A stretch of DNA of 64,000 nt from Dipteronia dyeriana (Eukaryota > Streptophyta > Magnoliopsida > Sapindales > Sapindaceae): the NCBI GenBank assembly GCA_032871835.1, contig CM065297.1, forward strand, positions 35,775,098 through 35,839,097, in the 5' to 3' direction. Below are positions 34,324 to 44,834 of the stretch, piece after piece. The notes beneath the pieces are model-generated. The model did no database searches. It was not told the origin of the DNA and saw nothing but the letters and a program-made list of their open reading frames with translations. How positions within the stretch are numbered: position 1 is the first letter of the stretch; each line of letters begins with the position of its first letter. The translations under genes and the position numbers were made by a program.

Positions 34324-35045
34324 ACATCTTATTGGATTGGGTAGGAATGCCATCTCTCAAGCCAAGTTAGATACCCCTTTCAAGGTGATTAAAACCAGCT
34401 AAATTTAATGAATTTGATGTGCAGTGAATATGCCATTCCTATGCATTTAGGCTTCAATGGAAAGGAGTAATTTGTGAACATGCCATTCCAAGCCATCCCT
34501 AACCATTAGAATCTATCTATGCTTAAAGAGCGATTCTCTCATAAGCCAACCAAGTAGTTGTATAGTAGATAATTTTTAGTGATAAGAGTCTCTATCTCTC
34601 CAAATCTGACCAAGTAGTCACGATTAAGAATTATTGACTCTAGGTCACCCCTAAAGATAGATTAGCCCTTAATAATCGAATCGGTTCTTAAATATTGGAT
34701 TGCCTAGTATTTATGTATGAATTAAATTGGCTCCCGCATTTACATCACATACCATATCTCACCATTTGCATTAAAACTAACATAATGCATGTTAGATTAA
34801 TTAACATAATTGTAGTTTGCATTGCAGTTATTAACTTTTCAAAACTCAACCAACCATATTTACCTTTACATGCTTAGCTTTAGTTTAATTTTAGTTAACT
34901 CGTTTTAGCCATTTGATTTCCCTTTCCCTGTGGATGACACCCAACTTGCCATTGTACTAGTTTTATAAACTTTTGAGGCATTGTTGTGGTTTTTGTAAAT
35001 ATTGTTTGAAGTACAATTTTCTAACGACAAAAATGTAACACGTCA
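34324..35045 (+). mobile_element. 5' LTR of element C, remaining part
   Basis: Continues the LTR after solo LTR H and ends 'gtaacacgtca' just before the primer site. It matches the C 3' LTR on both sides of element F (51190-51373 and 61203-61734). The short ORF at 34695 is LTR sequence. Confidence 0.88.
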
Positions 35046-35048
35046 AAA

Positions 35049-35066
35049 TGGTGTCGTTGTCGGGGA
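35049..35066 (+). other. Primer-binding site of element C (Asp-tRNA type)
   Basis: tggtgtcgttgtcgggga, differing in two positions from TGGCGCCGTTGCCGGGGA. It lies three bases inside the LTR. Usual in Athila-type Gypsy elements; both changes are C to T. Confidence 0.88.
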
Positions 35067-35185
35067 AAGGCATTAATTAGTTGGCTAATCTTAGTTATTT
35101 ATTTAGTTATCTTAGTTATTTTTAGTTTTCTTTTGTTTCTTTTTATTTTTTTTGGTAGTTTATATTTTTCTTTATTTCAGGAACA

Positions 35186-36480
35186 ATGGACGTTTATTGG
35201 CAACACACATATGCATATGAAAGTGACCAAGTGGTGGATTTGGTGTGCAAGGTATGTGGTGAAGTTGGAAATGACATAGAGAGTTGTTGGTTAAGAGATA
35301 GATTTTTGAAAGCAAGTTTGAACATTGAAGCCTTACTATCTATAACCCGTGAACACATCAAGAGATTCCTACAGCCTGGAGCTGAGCTACAAGACATACA
35401 ACAACTCTAACAACAAAGATTGGAGAACTTACCAAGACTCCTCATTGATTTAAAGTGAGGACAGCGCCTTTAAAAAACCCCGATCACTTGAGGATGATCA
35501 AAAGAGCTGTTTTGCATTAGTTGATCTCAAACAAAATAGCTTAGAGGATGAATGAAACATGATGCTGAAGATGAATAGTGAGTTAATGGGCATCCTCAAA
35601 TAAGCAATTTTGGAAATAGGGTTGTAGAAGAATAAGAATAAAGCACTTCATAAGAAAATGGTGGAAGCTTCTTGAAAAAAAGAAGACATTAGGGAAGAAT
35701 GTGAGAAGAATGTGCATCTCTTGAAGGAGTTAGAAGGTAAAGAAGCCTTGGGAGTATCAAAGATAGACAAACTCCAAGAGCTAAACAAGAAGCTTATTCT
35801 TGAGGTAAAATTGCTCAGAGAGGAAAATGTTACACTCAAGAAGAAGAGTGACGAAGTCTCTAAAAAGAACAAAGAATTGGAAGGCAAATCAAGAGACTTG
35901 AGGCTGCAAAAATTAAAGCATTAGATGAGTTTTTGGACTTCACAAAGGCATCAACGGAGTTTGTAGAAAACATAGCTCGTAAATTAAAGGAAATATAGAT
36001 GGAGATCGAGCTGAAGGTTAATGCTTTGAAGGAAGTCAAAAAAGATCTTCATAAGAAAGATAAAGCTCTCAAATTTGCAATGGAAAGGAATGGTGGCTAT
36101 ATCATGGAGTTGGATAGAGTGGAGCAAGTGGCCAAATCAGTATCAATTTACCAACACTCAAAGCCATAGAGTCTCCAAAAGAAAGGTGAATTTCTAACTC
36201 TTCCCTCATGTGCTATTATTGTTCAAAGAGAGCGCATTTTAAGGATGAATTTTATACAATTCATTAAAATAGGAAAAAGAGAGATGCTAGGAATAGAAAA
36301 AAAATCACATAGGGTAACAAAAAATTAGGTAAGGAAAGACCACATGCATTTAGTGGGAAATATTAAAACGGAAAAGATAAAAGACTGACCTAATTTCATT
36401 TAGGTTCATAAGAAGCAAGAATTCCCAAACTTGTTCAAACCAACTTTAGCGGACCCTAGCTCCTCTCCTAGTGCATCTAA
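35186..36480 (+). pseudogene. Element C: single gag-like ORF (coiled coil plus zinc knuckle)
   Basis: First block 35186-35410: 74 residues from 'MDVYWQHTYAYESDQ' with 'CKVCGEVGNDIESC', stop TAA. Then a frame with several stops: 'DDQKSCFALVDLKQNSLEDE' (about 35490) and a long coiled coil at 35690-35925, where Lys/Glu/Leu heptads such as 'KIDKLQELNKKLILEVKLLR' dominate. At about 36207 it reads 'CYYCSKRAHFKDEFY', a CCHC knuckle with its last Cys changed to Phe, then a basic tail. Coiled coil followed by a knuckle recalls Copia/Sirevirus gag, although the LTR and primer site are Athila-like. No protease, RT or integrase follows. The upstream tract ends in a good intron-like acceptor 'tttatttcag' at 35170-35179. 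Confidence 0.55.
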
Positions 36481-36550
36481 TTGAATATTTTTGATGCATG
36501 ATTAAATTACACAATCTATTCTTCCTTCATTAATTTATTATTTTTCGTAT
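36481..36550 (+). other. Element C interior up to the LTR E target
   Basis: Short AT-rich stretch after the gag-like ORF, ending in cgtat (36546-36550), the left target-site copy of solo LTR E. Confidence 0.6.
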
Positions 36551-38176
36551 TGTTGGGATTATGATCGATAGCAAGAGTATAATAATGTATTTGACAATCT
36601 TTTCATTAATAAAGTGATTTGTAGTTTAACAAATCTTATAGTATTTATACTTTAATTATAATAATTGTCAAAAGTAAATAATCATAAGGTCAAAAGTCTA
36701 TGAGAAAAGAAGAATTGTTCATACATCTAGATATGTATGAGGTAGACATAATTCTTTATTTAGTTTGAAATAATATTCACAACTTAAGATAAAAGGTTGG
36801 GCGCCTTTATAGTGTCAAAGTTGTAGATTCTTTTGCTAGCATTTGAGTGAAATCAAATGTGTTATGATGAGTCTAAAATAATAAAAGTGTGGTGTCTTTG
36901 GGCAAAAAAATCTAGTGCACTGGGTGCATTGAATTGGATCAAAATGAAATAATTTATCTAGAATCGTCAGTGGATAAAAGTTTTTCATTTGAAGAAAATC
37001 AGAGAGCATATCTCAATCCTGAGATAAATGATGGACTTATGGTTGCAGGTGTTATCATTTGAGCTATCAATGAGTATGATTATATGGCATAGTCTATCCT
37101 CGATAGTTTAATGGATTTCATTTATTAATCGACAGAGGACTTCATTTATAGATATGGACATCGTGGCTCCATTTATTAAATGAGAGTAGAATATCTTCAT
37201 ATGGATGGTTTAAGGTATTGGATATTAAATCTTAATGTTAAGTTTTCAATAGTGTCTATTGAAACATGGCTTATGGACAGATCAAAATATCCAAGTTCAA
37301 AATGTGGTCATGTGAGTAAATATGGTAACTTGGAGAGCTATAGGCGGTTTATAAGCTCTTGGTGATTACTGATATTCTTCACGAGGATACACTTTCTCCA
37401 ATAAGGTTTTCTAGGGTATGAATGTGTAACATTAACTTATTCTATCTTTATTTAAGAGTTCAATTTTAGTTCTTTAGTGGAATGAACTAAAATTAAAAGA
37501 TTGGACCTAAATGAATCATTTGTTGATTGTGATTGGGTAGTGTCTATTGGAGCTTTAATTTAGATAGCCCGCCAAGATCCCCAATCCATACGAACTTGTA
37601 TGGATCACTTGATATATTCTACCGGACAAATTTAGGGGTCCATCTAGAATTGTATTGAGGCATGTGGACTTGTTTCCTTTTTTAAGAATGAGTCTAATTC
37701 ACATGTGGACCTTGAATAAAGGTCAAATGGATTTAATAAAATTAGAAAATAATATAATGGCCCATATATATGTGTTGGGCGGCAAGGCTATTTAGAATAG
37801 CTTAATTATATCATATTATTTAATTTTTTAATTAAATGGAAATTAATTAATTATTTAATTAAAAGTCAAAATCTTTTTCTAGTAGGAGATGGTCTCCTAA
37901 TATTATACTATTGTTAATAGTATAATTAATATTAAAGACTATAATTGATAAGGAAAAAAATAAAAGGAATTATTTATCTAATCAAATTAGGAAGTCTTTT
38001 ATATGGTTATAAATACACTATTGAGTTGGATTAGGAGTCTTGGTGTAGGATAGAATTCCATTTAGAAAATGATTCTTGACTACCAAGTAAATCCACCTAA
38101 GGAAATGATTTTAACAACCAAGCAAATCCTTCTTAGGAAAGGATTTTAAATCCTAATATATATTCTATGAAGAATT
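36551..38176 (+). mobile_element. Solo LTR E, first part (split by element D)
   Basis: Starts tgttgggattatg and aligns with the minus-strand LTRs of element D in opposite orientation. It breaks at 38176 with gaatt, the target of element D, and resumes at 47026. E as a whole (1626 + 792 = about 2418 bp) is flanked by the perfect repeat cgtat (36546-36550 and 47818-47822), so it is a solo LTR inserted into element C. Confidence 0.9.
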
Positions 38177-40199
38177 TGTAGGGAAAAAATGGTTCAAAAC
38201 GCAACGGAAGCATTATGCGTATAAATAAAACAATTTACCTTTTAATAACAAGAACCTTAACCCTAGATTAATTGATGTATATAAAAAGTATCGTTTCTTT
38301 TTTTTGGTGACGATTGAACTAGCATCAAATTGAATCCGCAAGATCTTTCAATCCAATCACGAACGTGAATCACCTAGGAGTGTGGGCTCCCTTTCTTTAA
38401 ATTTTATACCTGAGGATGGAAACAAACAAAATCTTCTTCTTTGTTAGTCACAATAATTCTCCTAGGAAAAAACCAATAACGTCCGGTCACTTGTGAATTA
38501 TCAATAAATTTGATTGATACTCGTGTGAACCTTGATTCAATGTTGTACACAAAATCCTTTTGATGCAAAGGATACTACTGTACTGTCGAAAAAAAAACGT
38601 TCTCTGTTTTCTCTATGCTTGGCCGAATTCTTCACACGATGAGTTGGACGAAGTTTTTTTTTAAATAACAATAAAAAAGAATAAAAAAACAACTTCTGAC
38701 ACCAAAAATTCAAGCTTGGTCGAAATTTACAAGTATATATATGTATATAGGAGACCAAATCCTCTCATAAGAAGGATTTACTTGGTGGGCAAGAATCCTT
38801 TCCTTAGGTGGATTTACTTGGTGGTTAAGAATTCCTTTCTAAAAGGATTTCTATCCTACACCAAGACTCCTAATCCAACACAATAGTGTATTTGTAACCA
38901 TATTAAAGACTTCCTAATTTGATTAGATAAATAATTCCTTTTATTTTTATCCTTATCAAATATAGTGTTTAATATTAATTATACTACTAACAATAGTATA
39001 ATATTAGGAGACCATCTCCTACTAGAAAAAGATTTTGACTTTTAATTAAATAATTAATTAATTTCCATTTAATTAAAAAATTAAATAATATGATATAATT
39101 AAGCTATTCTAAATAGCCTTGCCGCCCAACACATATATATGGGCCATTATATTATTTTCTAATTTTATTAAATCCATTTGACCTTTATTAAAGGTCCACA
39201 TGTGAATTAGACTCATTCTTAAAAAAGGAAACAAGTCCACATGCCTCAATACAATTCTAGATGGACCCCTAAATTTGTCCGGTAGAATATATCAAGTGAT
39301 CCATACAAGTTCGTGTGGATTGGGGATCTTGGCGGGCTATCTAAATTAAAGCTCTAATAGACACTACCCAATCACAATCAACAAATGATTCATTTAGGTC
39401 CAATCTTTTAATTTTACTTCATTCCACTAAAGAACTAAAATTGAACTCTTAAATAAAGATAGAATAAGTTGATGTTACTCATTCATACCCTAGATAATTG
39501 GAGAAAGTGTATCCTCGTGAAGAATACCAGTAATCGCCAAGAGCTCATAAACCGCCTATATCTCTCCAAGTTACCATATTTACTCATATGACCACATTTT
39601 GAACTTGGATATTTTGACTTTTCCAGAAGCCATGTTTCAATAGACACTATTGAAAACTTAACGTTAAGATTTAATATCCAGTACCTCAAAACATCCATAT
39701 GATGGTATTCTACTCTCATTCAATAAATGGAGCCGCGATGTCCATATCTATAAATGAAGTCCTCTGTTCTTTTATCCATTGACGGTTCTAGATAAAGTAT
39801 TTCAATGTGATCCTATTCAATGCACCCAGTGCACTAGATTCTTTTGCCCAAAGACACCACACTTTGATGATTTTAGACTCATCATAACACATTTGATCCA
39901 ACTCAAATACTAGAAAAAGAATCTACAACTTTAACAAGATAAAATCGCCTAACCTTTATCTTAAGTTGTGAATATTATTCAAGACTAACTAAAGAGTTGT
40001 GTCAACCTCATACATATCTAGATGTATGAACAATTCTTCTTTTCTCATAGTCTTTTGACCTTATGATTACTTACTTTTGACAATTATATTTATTAAACTT
40101 TAAATGCTATAAGATTTGTTAAACTAGAAATCACTTTATTAATATGAAAAGATTGTTAATTACAATATTACACTCTTGCTATCGAGCATAATCCTAACA
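38177..40199 (-). repeat. 3' LTR of Copia element D
   Basis: Plus strand tgtagggaaaaa to atcctaaca, 2023 bp. It lacks about 150 bp near 39770 that the 5' LTR has at 46450-46600. The piece at about 38760-40199 is complementary to 36551-38176. Confidence 0.9.
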
Positions 40200-40960
40200 G
40201 AATATAACTTGCTTCTCCTAAGTCCTTCATATCAAATTGTTTTGCTAACCATTCTTTTATTGATGTCAATACACCTATATCGTTTCCGATGAGTAGTATA
40301 TCATCAACATTAAGAGCTTGGAAAACCAACTTGTCGCCCTTAATCCTTTTGTATACACAAGGTTCATCAAGGTTTTGAAAAAATGCAAAACTTTTTATGG
40401 CTTGATCGAACCTTATGTTCCAGGATATGGATGCTTGCTTCAATCCATACATGGATCTTTGCAACTTGCATACCCTTCCATCTTGGCCTTTTTCAATGAA
40501 TCCTTCCGACTGCATCATGTAGATGCTTTCGTCAAGACTTCCGTTAAGGAAAACTGTCTTGACATTCTTTTGTCAAATCTCTAGGTCTAGAGATGCCGTA
40601 ATGGATAAGAGTTTCCTAATGGATTTAAGCATTGCCACAGGAGAGAAGATTTCTTCATATTCGATACATTCCTTCTATGTATAACCTTTAACTACCAATC
40701 TAGCCTTAAAGCTTTCCACCTTTCCATCCATTCCTCTTTTCCTCTTGTATACCCACTTGCATCCGATGGGTTTTATCTCTTTAGGCAAGTCTACAAGAGA
40801 CCAGACATTGTTTTTGAACATAGATTCAATTTCGGATTGCGTTGCCTTTTTCCAATGGCGACAATCAACATCTTTCATTGCTTCCTTGTACGTATAGGGA
40901 TCATCGTCGTCCGGAAGATTCTGTAAAGATTCTCCTAGACCGGTGTATCTCTTGGGTTGT
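40200..40960 (-). pseudogene. Copia element D: reverse transcriptase, truncated
   Basis: RVT_2 read leftward. 40878-40675: 'DCRHWKKATQSEIESMFKNN', 'IKPIGCKWVYKRKRGMDGKV' and 'ARLVVKGYT'. Then 'VFLNGSLDESIYMMQ' and 40518-40200: 'GLKQASISWNIRFDQAIKSF' and catalytic 'NVDDILLIGNDIG' (the YVDD box with Tyr to Asn, both Asp kept), ending 'KDLGEASYIL'. The next codons run into the LTR end. The last third of RT and all of RNase H are absent. Confidence 0.88.
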
Positions 40961-41369
40961 CTATCAACCCTCCCACTACGATGAGGTATGGTAGATTGTT
41001 GATCATGTGTTGGTACGAAACTTACAATTGGGCTTGGTTGCGAAACCTCTTATGGAATTGTATCTCCTAAAAGCTCATTTAGGACAATTCTACTTTTAGG
41101 CACTAAATTATTCATATAGTCATTTTCCAGAAATTCATATATCCTTTTGTTCTTTTTGGATACCCTACAAATATGCATGTTTATAAACGGGACTCCATCT
41201 TTTCTGTCTTTCCTTTTAACACGTGCGTAAGACATCTAAATATCCTTAAGTGTTGTAAACTAGGCTTTCGCCCGGTCCATAATTCATGCAGTGTTTTAGG
41301 AACCGACTTAGATGGTACATCGTTTAGAATATACATTGCTGTTTGTAAAGCATTGATTGATGTAAATCG

Positions 41370-41757
41370 TGTTATAAAAACAATACTCGCAAGTGCATGA
41401 ATCGTGAAGATATCGTACAACCGCAAGTAAGGATCGTTCCCACGAGGAAAAGTTCTTTATTTGGTTAAAACTAATCTTAATTAAAATTAAAGCAAAAGTA
41501 ACCAAAAGATTGATGTTGATTGAATTATAACTTAAATTAAATTAAAATTAAGAAAGCATTTAAAAAGATTTGGGTGTGATCAAAAGTGAGAAAACACTAG
41601 GTCATCAATGATCCCCAATTATAAACACTCAATGCATGGATTAATTTGTAAAAAGATTCAATCAATTCAAGCATTGAGTGTTTATAATGCTCAAGACACA
41701 AGCAATTGATAGGCGGAAAGGGGATTAAAACATATACAAATAATGACCGATCAAGCA
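41370..41757 (-). mobile_element. Short LTR-like insert in the D integrase (Gypsy type)
   Basis: 388 bp, TG...CA. On the minus strand it starts tgcttgatcggtc, has 'ctcgtgggaacgatcc', and ends 'gcgagtattgtttttataaca', the form of Athila/Tat-type LTR ends. The tract just right of it (41758-41775) looks like a PPT but aligns in part with sister element B, so it may be Copia sequence. No TSD is visible (aatcg against taccc), so it is either an old solo LTR or a fragment moved in with a deletion. Confidence 0.55.
41618..41688. repeat. 18-bp perfect inverted repeat in the short insert
   Basis: attataaacactcaatgc at 41618-41635 and its exact complement at 41671-41688, 35-bp spacer. It could fold into a stable stem in RNA of either strand. 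No function known to me. Confidence 0.85.
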
Positions 41758-42080
41758 TACCCCCCAAAAAAAATTAGGAAGCGTGAATAACTCAACATAG
41801 ACCTAACCATATTCAAAAGAGTTCTATTTCTCCTTTCTTCCACCCTATTTTGTTGAGGTGTGCCTGGTGCAGAAAACTGAGAAATTACCCCATTATCAAT
41901 CAGTTATTGCTGAAACTCACCAGATAGATATTCTCCACCAAGATCAGACCTCAAGATTTTTATGTGTTTCTCAAGCTGATTTTTAACTTCAACTTTAAAT
42001 GTTTTGAACATGTCAAAAGCATCCAACTTATGTCTCATGAGATACACATTGACAAATATTGAGTAATCATCCATGAAAGT

Positions 42081-42660
42081 GATGAAGTACTCTTATCCAC
42101 CTCTAGCTTGAATGCTTATAGGTCCACACACATCTGTGTGTATTAAACCTAAACATTCAATGGCTATTGTGCCTTTGGTCATAAACAACCTTTTGGTCAT
42201 TTTACCTTCCAAACAAGATTCACAAGTTGGTAGATCATCAACCTTTAAGTCACTTAGAGGTCTGTCACATACCAATCTTTTAATCCTATTAAGGTTAATA
42301 TGACCAAGGCGCAAATGCCATAGGTAGGTGTCATCTTTTGATAACTTTACTCTTTTATGATTAGGTTCCATTGATTCAGTGTCTAACAATTGCGAGATAT
42401 TTCTATGCAAGTAGAATAAACCGTTTTCCATTGTACCTTTACAAACAAATTTGTTATTCTTACTAATAATAAAACCTTTATTAAAAGTAACCAAATATCT
42501 AAATTATTTAGACAAGAGACCGAAATTAAATTACTCTTGAATTGTGGTATATAATAAACGTTTATTAAAACTAAATGCCTATAAGAATCTAAATTGATTC
42601 TAATATCTCCCACTACACTAGTAGACACTAATGCTCATTGCCTAAATGCAAGTTGAATTC
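42081..42660 (-). pseudogene. Copia element D: protease remnant and pre-integrase
   Basis: 42628-42494: 'INLDSYRHLVLINVYYIPQF' and 'NLISVSCL', the block that follows protease in this Copia group. 42494-42093: 133 open residues with 'ENGLFYLHRNISQLL', 'YLWHLRLGHINLNRIKRLV', 'LPTCESCLEGKMTKRLF' and 'HTDVCGPISIQARGG' (first catalytic Asp of integrase). Matches element B at 28853-29071 closely. The Asp-Thr/Ser-Gly protease site itself is not readable. Confidence 0.85.
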
Positions 42661-42779
42661 ATTCTTATTCAGCGTATTCCTTTAACCCCTTTTCACCAAA
42701 AAGGAAACACTTTCCTTTGATCTTGGTTACTTTCTTGGTCTCCTTCTAAGAAGGCCCATGTTGATTTTTCTTCTGTTGT

Positions 42780-43330
42780 TTTTTGACCTTCTAACAGGTC
42801 TTAACAGTAGCAACTTTACCAACCATATGAATCTCTTGACCCTTACCTTTCACAAGGATCTTCATAATGCTTTGATCATCTTGTATCAGGCCTTGCAAGA
42901 TGTTTTCCTTATTGTTTAAAGTGTATTTCAACTTGAACTGATCAAAGGAATCTGATAGTGAGTTGACAATCATGTCAATTTTTGACTCGCCATCTATCTC
43001 AACACCATTCGGTTTAGCAATATTGAGATGTGCTATGACTTCCATCATGTGATCTTTCACGCCCTGTCCAGGTTTCATCCTAAGATTCGTAAAAGCAGTC
43101 ACTGCCTCTCTCTCTTAGTCGTCCTAGACCTCATAGCAAATATCTCCTCTAGAGACATCATAATATCGGCAACAATCTCCATTCTTTCATGTTACTGTTA
43201 CAACACGTTGGAGATGATGGCCATAATGTAACGTACATTTAGCCATCTCATCTGAAGACTTCCACTACTAATACTCATATCTTTGCTCCTAAGTAGATTC
43301 ATTAGTTTTGTGGTTAAGGAATAGACCTAA
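42780..43330 (-). pseudogene. Copia element D: gag (UBN2 type)
   Basis: The 103-residue stretch at 43102-42791 reads 'MTAFTNLRMKPGQGVKDHMM', 'HLNIAKPNGVEIDGESKIDM' and 'IVNSLSDSFDQFKLKY', the core of Copia gag. Upstream pieces ('IMAIISNVL', 'MMSLEEIFAMRSRT') lie in other frames to about 43330. The gag zinc knuckle was not found. Two or more frameshifts. Confidence 0.85.
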
Positions 43331-44659
43331 CGAATTTATGTTTTCAGCTTGCTATAACAACCCAATTTTCCTTTTCCATGAGACATAATTATCATCAGTT
43401 AAAGTATTATCTTTTAGGATGTTGATTAGGGATGGGGTCATGATTTCTTTATAATAACAAAAATTATATAAGTAAATAATCATGATAAAGCACTTTTGAA
43501 TATTTATCTTGAATTAAATAAAATAATTCAATCGTAAAAATTCAACGGTGATCCAAAACCCATAAATGTCACGCCTTCTTTGGGAGTTCGCAACATTTAC
43601 TAGTTGGACTAGGTCCCACCTAATTGTTAACATAATAACCAACGTTTTTAATTTTAGCCTTGCAATTTTATTAACAAGAACTCTTGGGAGGATATTAATA
43701 AAATTACATTGAGTGTGTTACCAAGTTATCGACCTTCAATATAATCCCTCACGAATATCCCTTATTTGGGAGTAGATATCGTTTGGGCTAATTTTCTAGT
43801 CTATCCTTGTAAAGAAGTATCTTGCTAAATTTCATTCATGAATACCTCTTGGGAGGTTATTCACGAAACATAAAGCTCAACTAAACTTGGTGGCCGTAGG
43901 TGTTCCAAAACAACTTTTCCCACTCAATTGTTTAAGGCGTGTGATCGAATTCCAAAGAAGGATTTACCAAGTTATCTAGATGCCAATTTAGATACTTAAA
44001 CCTTTCAATGAATGTTCATACCAAAAGAGATATATGAGTTGAACTCCTATTCTATATGACATGTTATCAAACAATGACAATCAGTGCAATATTTTCAACA
44101 AATATAAATAGCTTCAATTTTGGTCCATCCTAGAAAAGCAAGTAAATTACATGTCTTGGAATACAAAAAACTACTTTCTTAGCGAACAAGTCTTCACGTG
44201 ACCTTCGTCGTCCAAACTCTCTTGGCTGCCACCCATGAGCGTGCGCACCCTTATCCCTTGCCCATGGGTGTGCGCATGCCACAAACCCATAAAGGGCTGC
44301 CATGCGCAGCCCATGGCTTCTATAGTGCTGCCGTGCGCAGCCCATGCCACAACAAACGTGGCTGCGTGCTCTTCGCATGCACGTTTGTTGCTACGGCTTG
44401 CACGGTCCCTAGATTGTTCCTGTTGCTTCTAATTCTTCAAACCTTCGAGTCTTCGAAACTTGAGTGTATTACAGAAGAATTATAAATAAAAATACTAAAG
44501 TTTTTTTTATTACAACAACAAAATAATAATAAAAAAAAACTTAACAACTACCAAGAAGGAAATTATGGCGATGATAGACCACCCTTCTTGTTACAATCCC
44601 AAAACAAAATACATTGAAATTCTAGGACCAAAATTGAGCAATAACAAACGACATATAAA

Positions 44660-44694
<35 letters not shown>

Positions 44695-44816
44695 TACATT
44701 CGAATGTAAATATATATATTCGAATACCTAGAGTGCCATCTCTTTCTAAAACATGCATATATACAATAAAAAGAAAAAAATTCACGAACACATACATCAA
44801 TTAATCAAGGGTTCAA
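43331..44816 (-). other. Copia element D: 5' leader with a GC-rich island
   Basis: No retroelement protein. The plus-strand phrases 'cttgggagg-tatt' and 'tatcccttatttgggag' recur between 43680 and 43870. A markedly GC-rich island lies at 44215-44410. Overlapping ORFs there on both strands are caused by low stop density. An (AT)n run lies at 44661-44691. Confidence 0.6.
44215..44410. repeat. GC-rich island with a hairpin in the D leader
   Basis: Dense in 'gtgcgca', 'gcccatg' and 'catgcgcagcccatgg' words, in strong contrast to the AT-rich surroundings. It contains an 11-bp perfect inverted repeat, caacaaacgtg (44350-44360) with its complement (44380-44390), around a 19-bp loop that is itself partly palindromic. 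The corresponding leader of element B has only a short relic ('cacttgtgcacccaaagcc', about 29747). Confidence 0.65.
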
Positions 44817-44832
44817 CCAGGCTCTGATACCA
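44817..44832 (-). other. Primer-binding site of Copia element D (initiator Met tRNA)
   Basis: Minus strand reads tggtatcagagcctgg, a perfect iMet match over its first 13 bases, two bases inside the LTR. Confidence 0.92.
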
Positions 44833-44834
44833 AT

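Larger units (their letters stand above)
41050..42080 (-). pseudogene. Copia element D: integrase, split by a short LTR-like insert
   Basis: Right part (about 42080-41776): 'FKVEVKNQLEKHIKILRSDL' region with the second catalytic Asp, and a 'TPQQNRVEERRNRTLL' region with the Glu; frames shift. Left part (41360-41050): 'SINALQTAMYILNDVPSKSV', 'ELWTGRKPSLQHLRIF' and 'RKDGVPFINMHI', the Copia integrase C-terminal side and linker. Between them lies 41370-41757, unrelated to Copia. Sister element B reads straight through this site. Confidence 0.82.

Noticed and set aside
44130..44485. Overlapping 82- to 95-residue ORFs on both strands
   Set aside because: Caused by low stop density in a GC-rich island of a Copia leader; composition is repetitive and no domain is seen.
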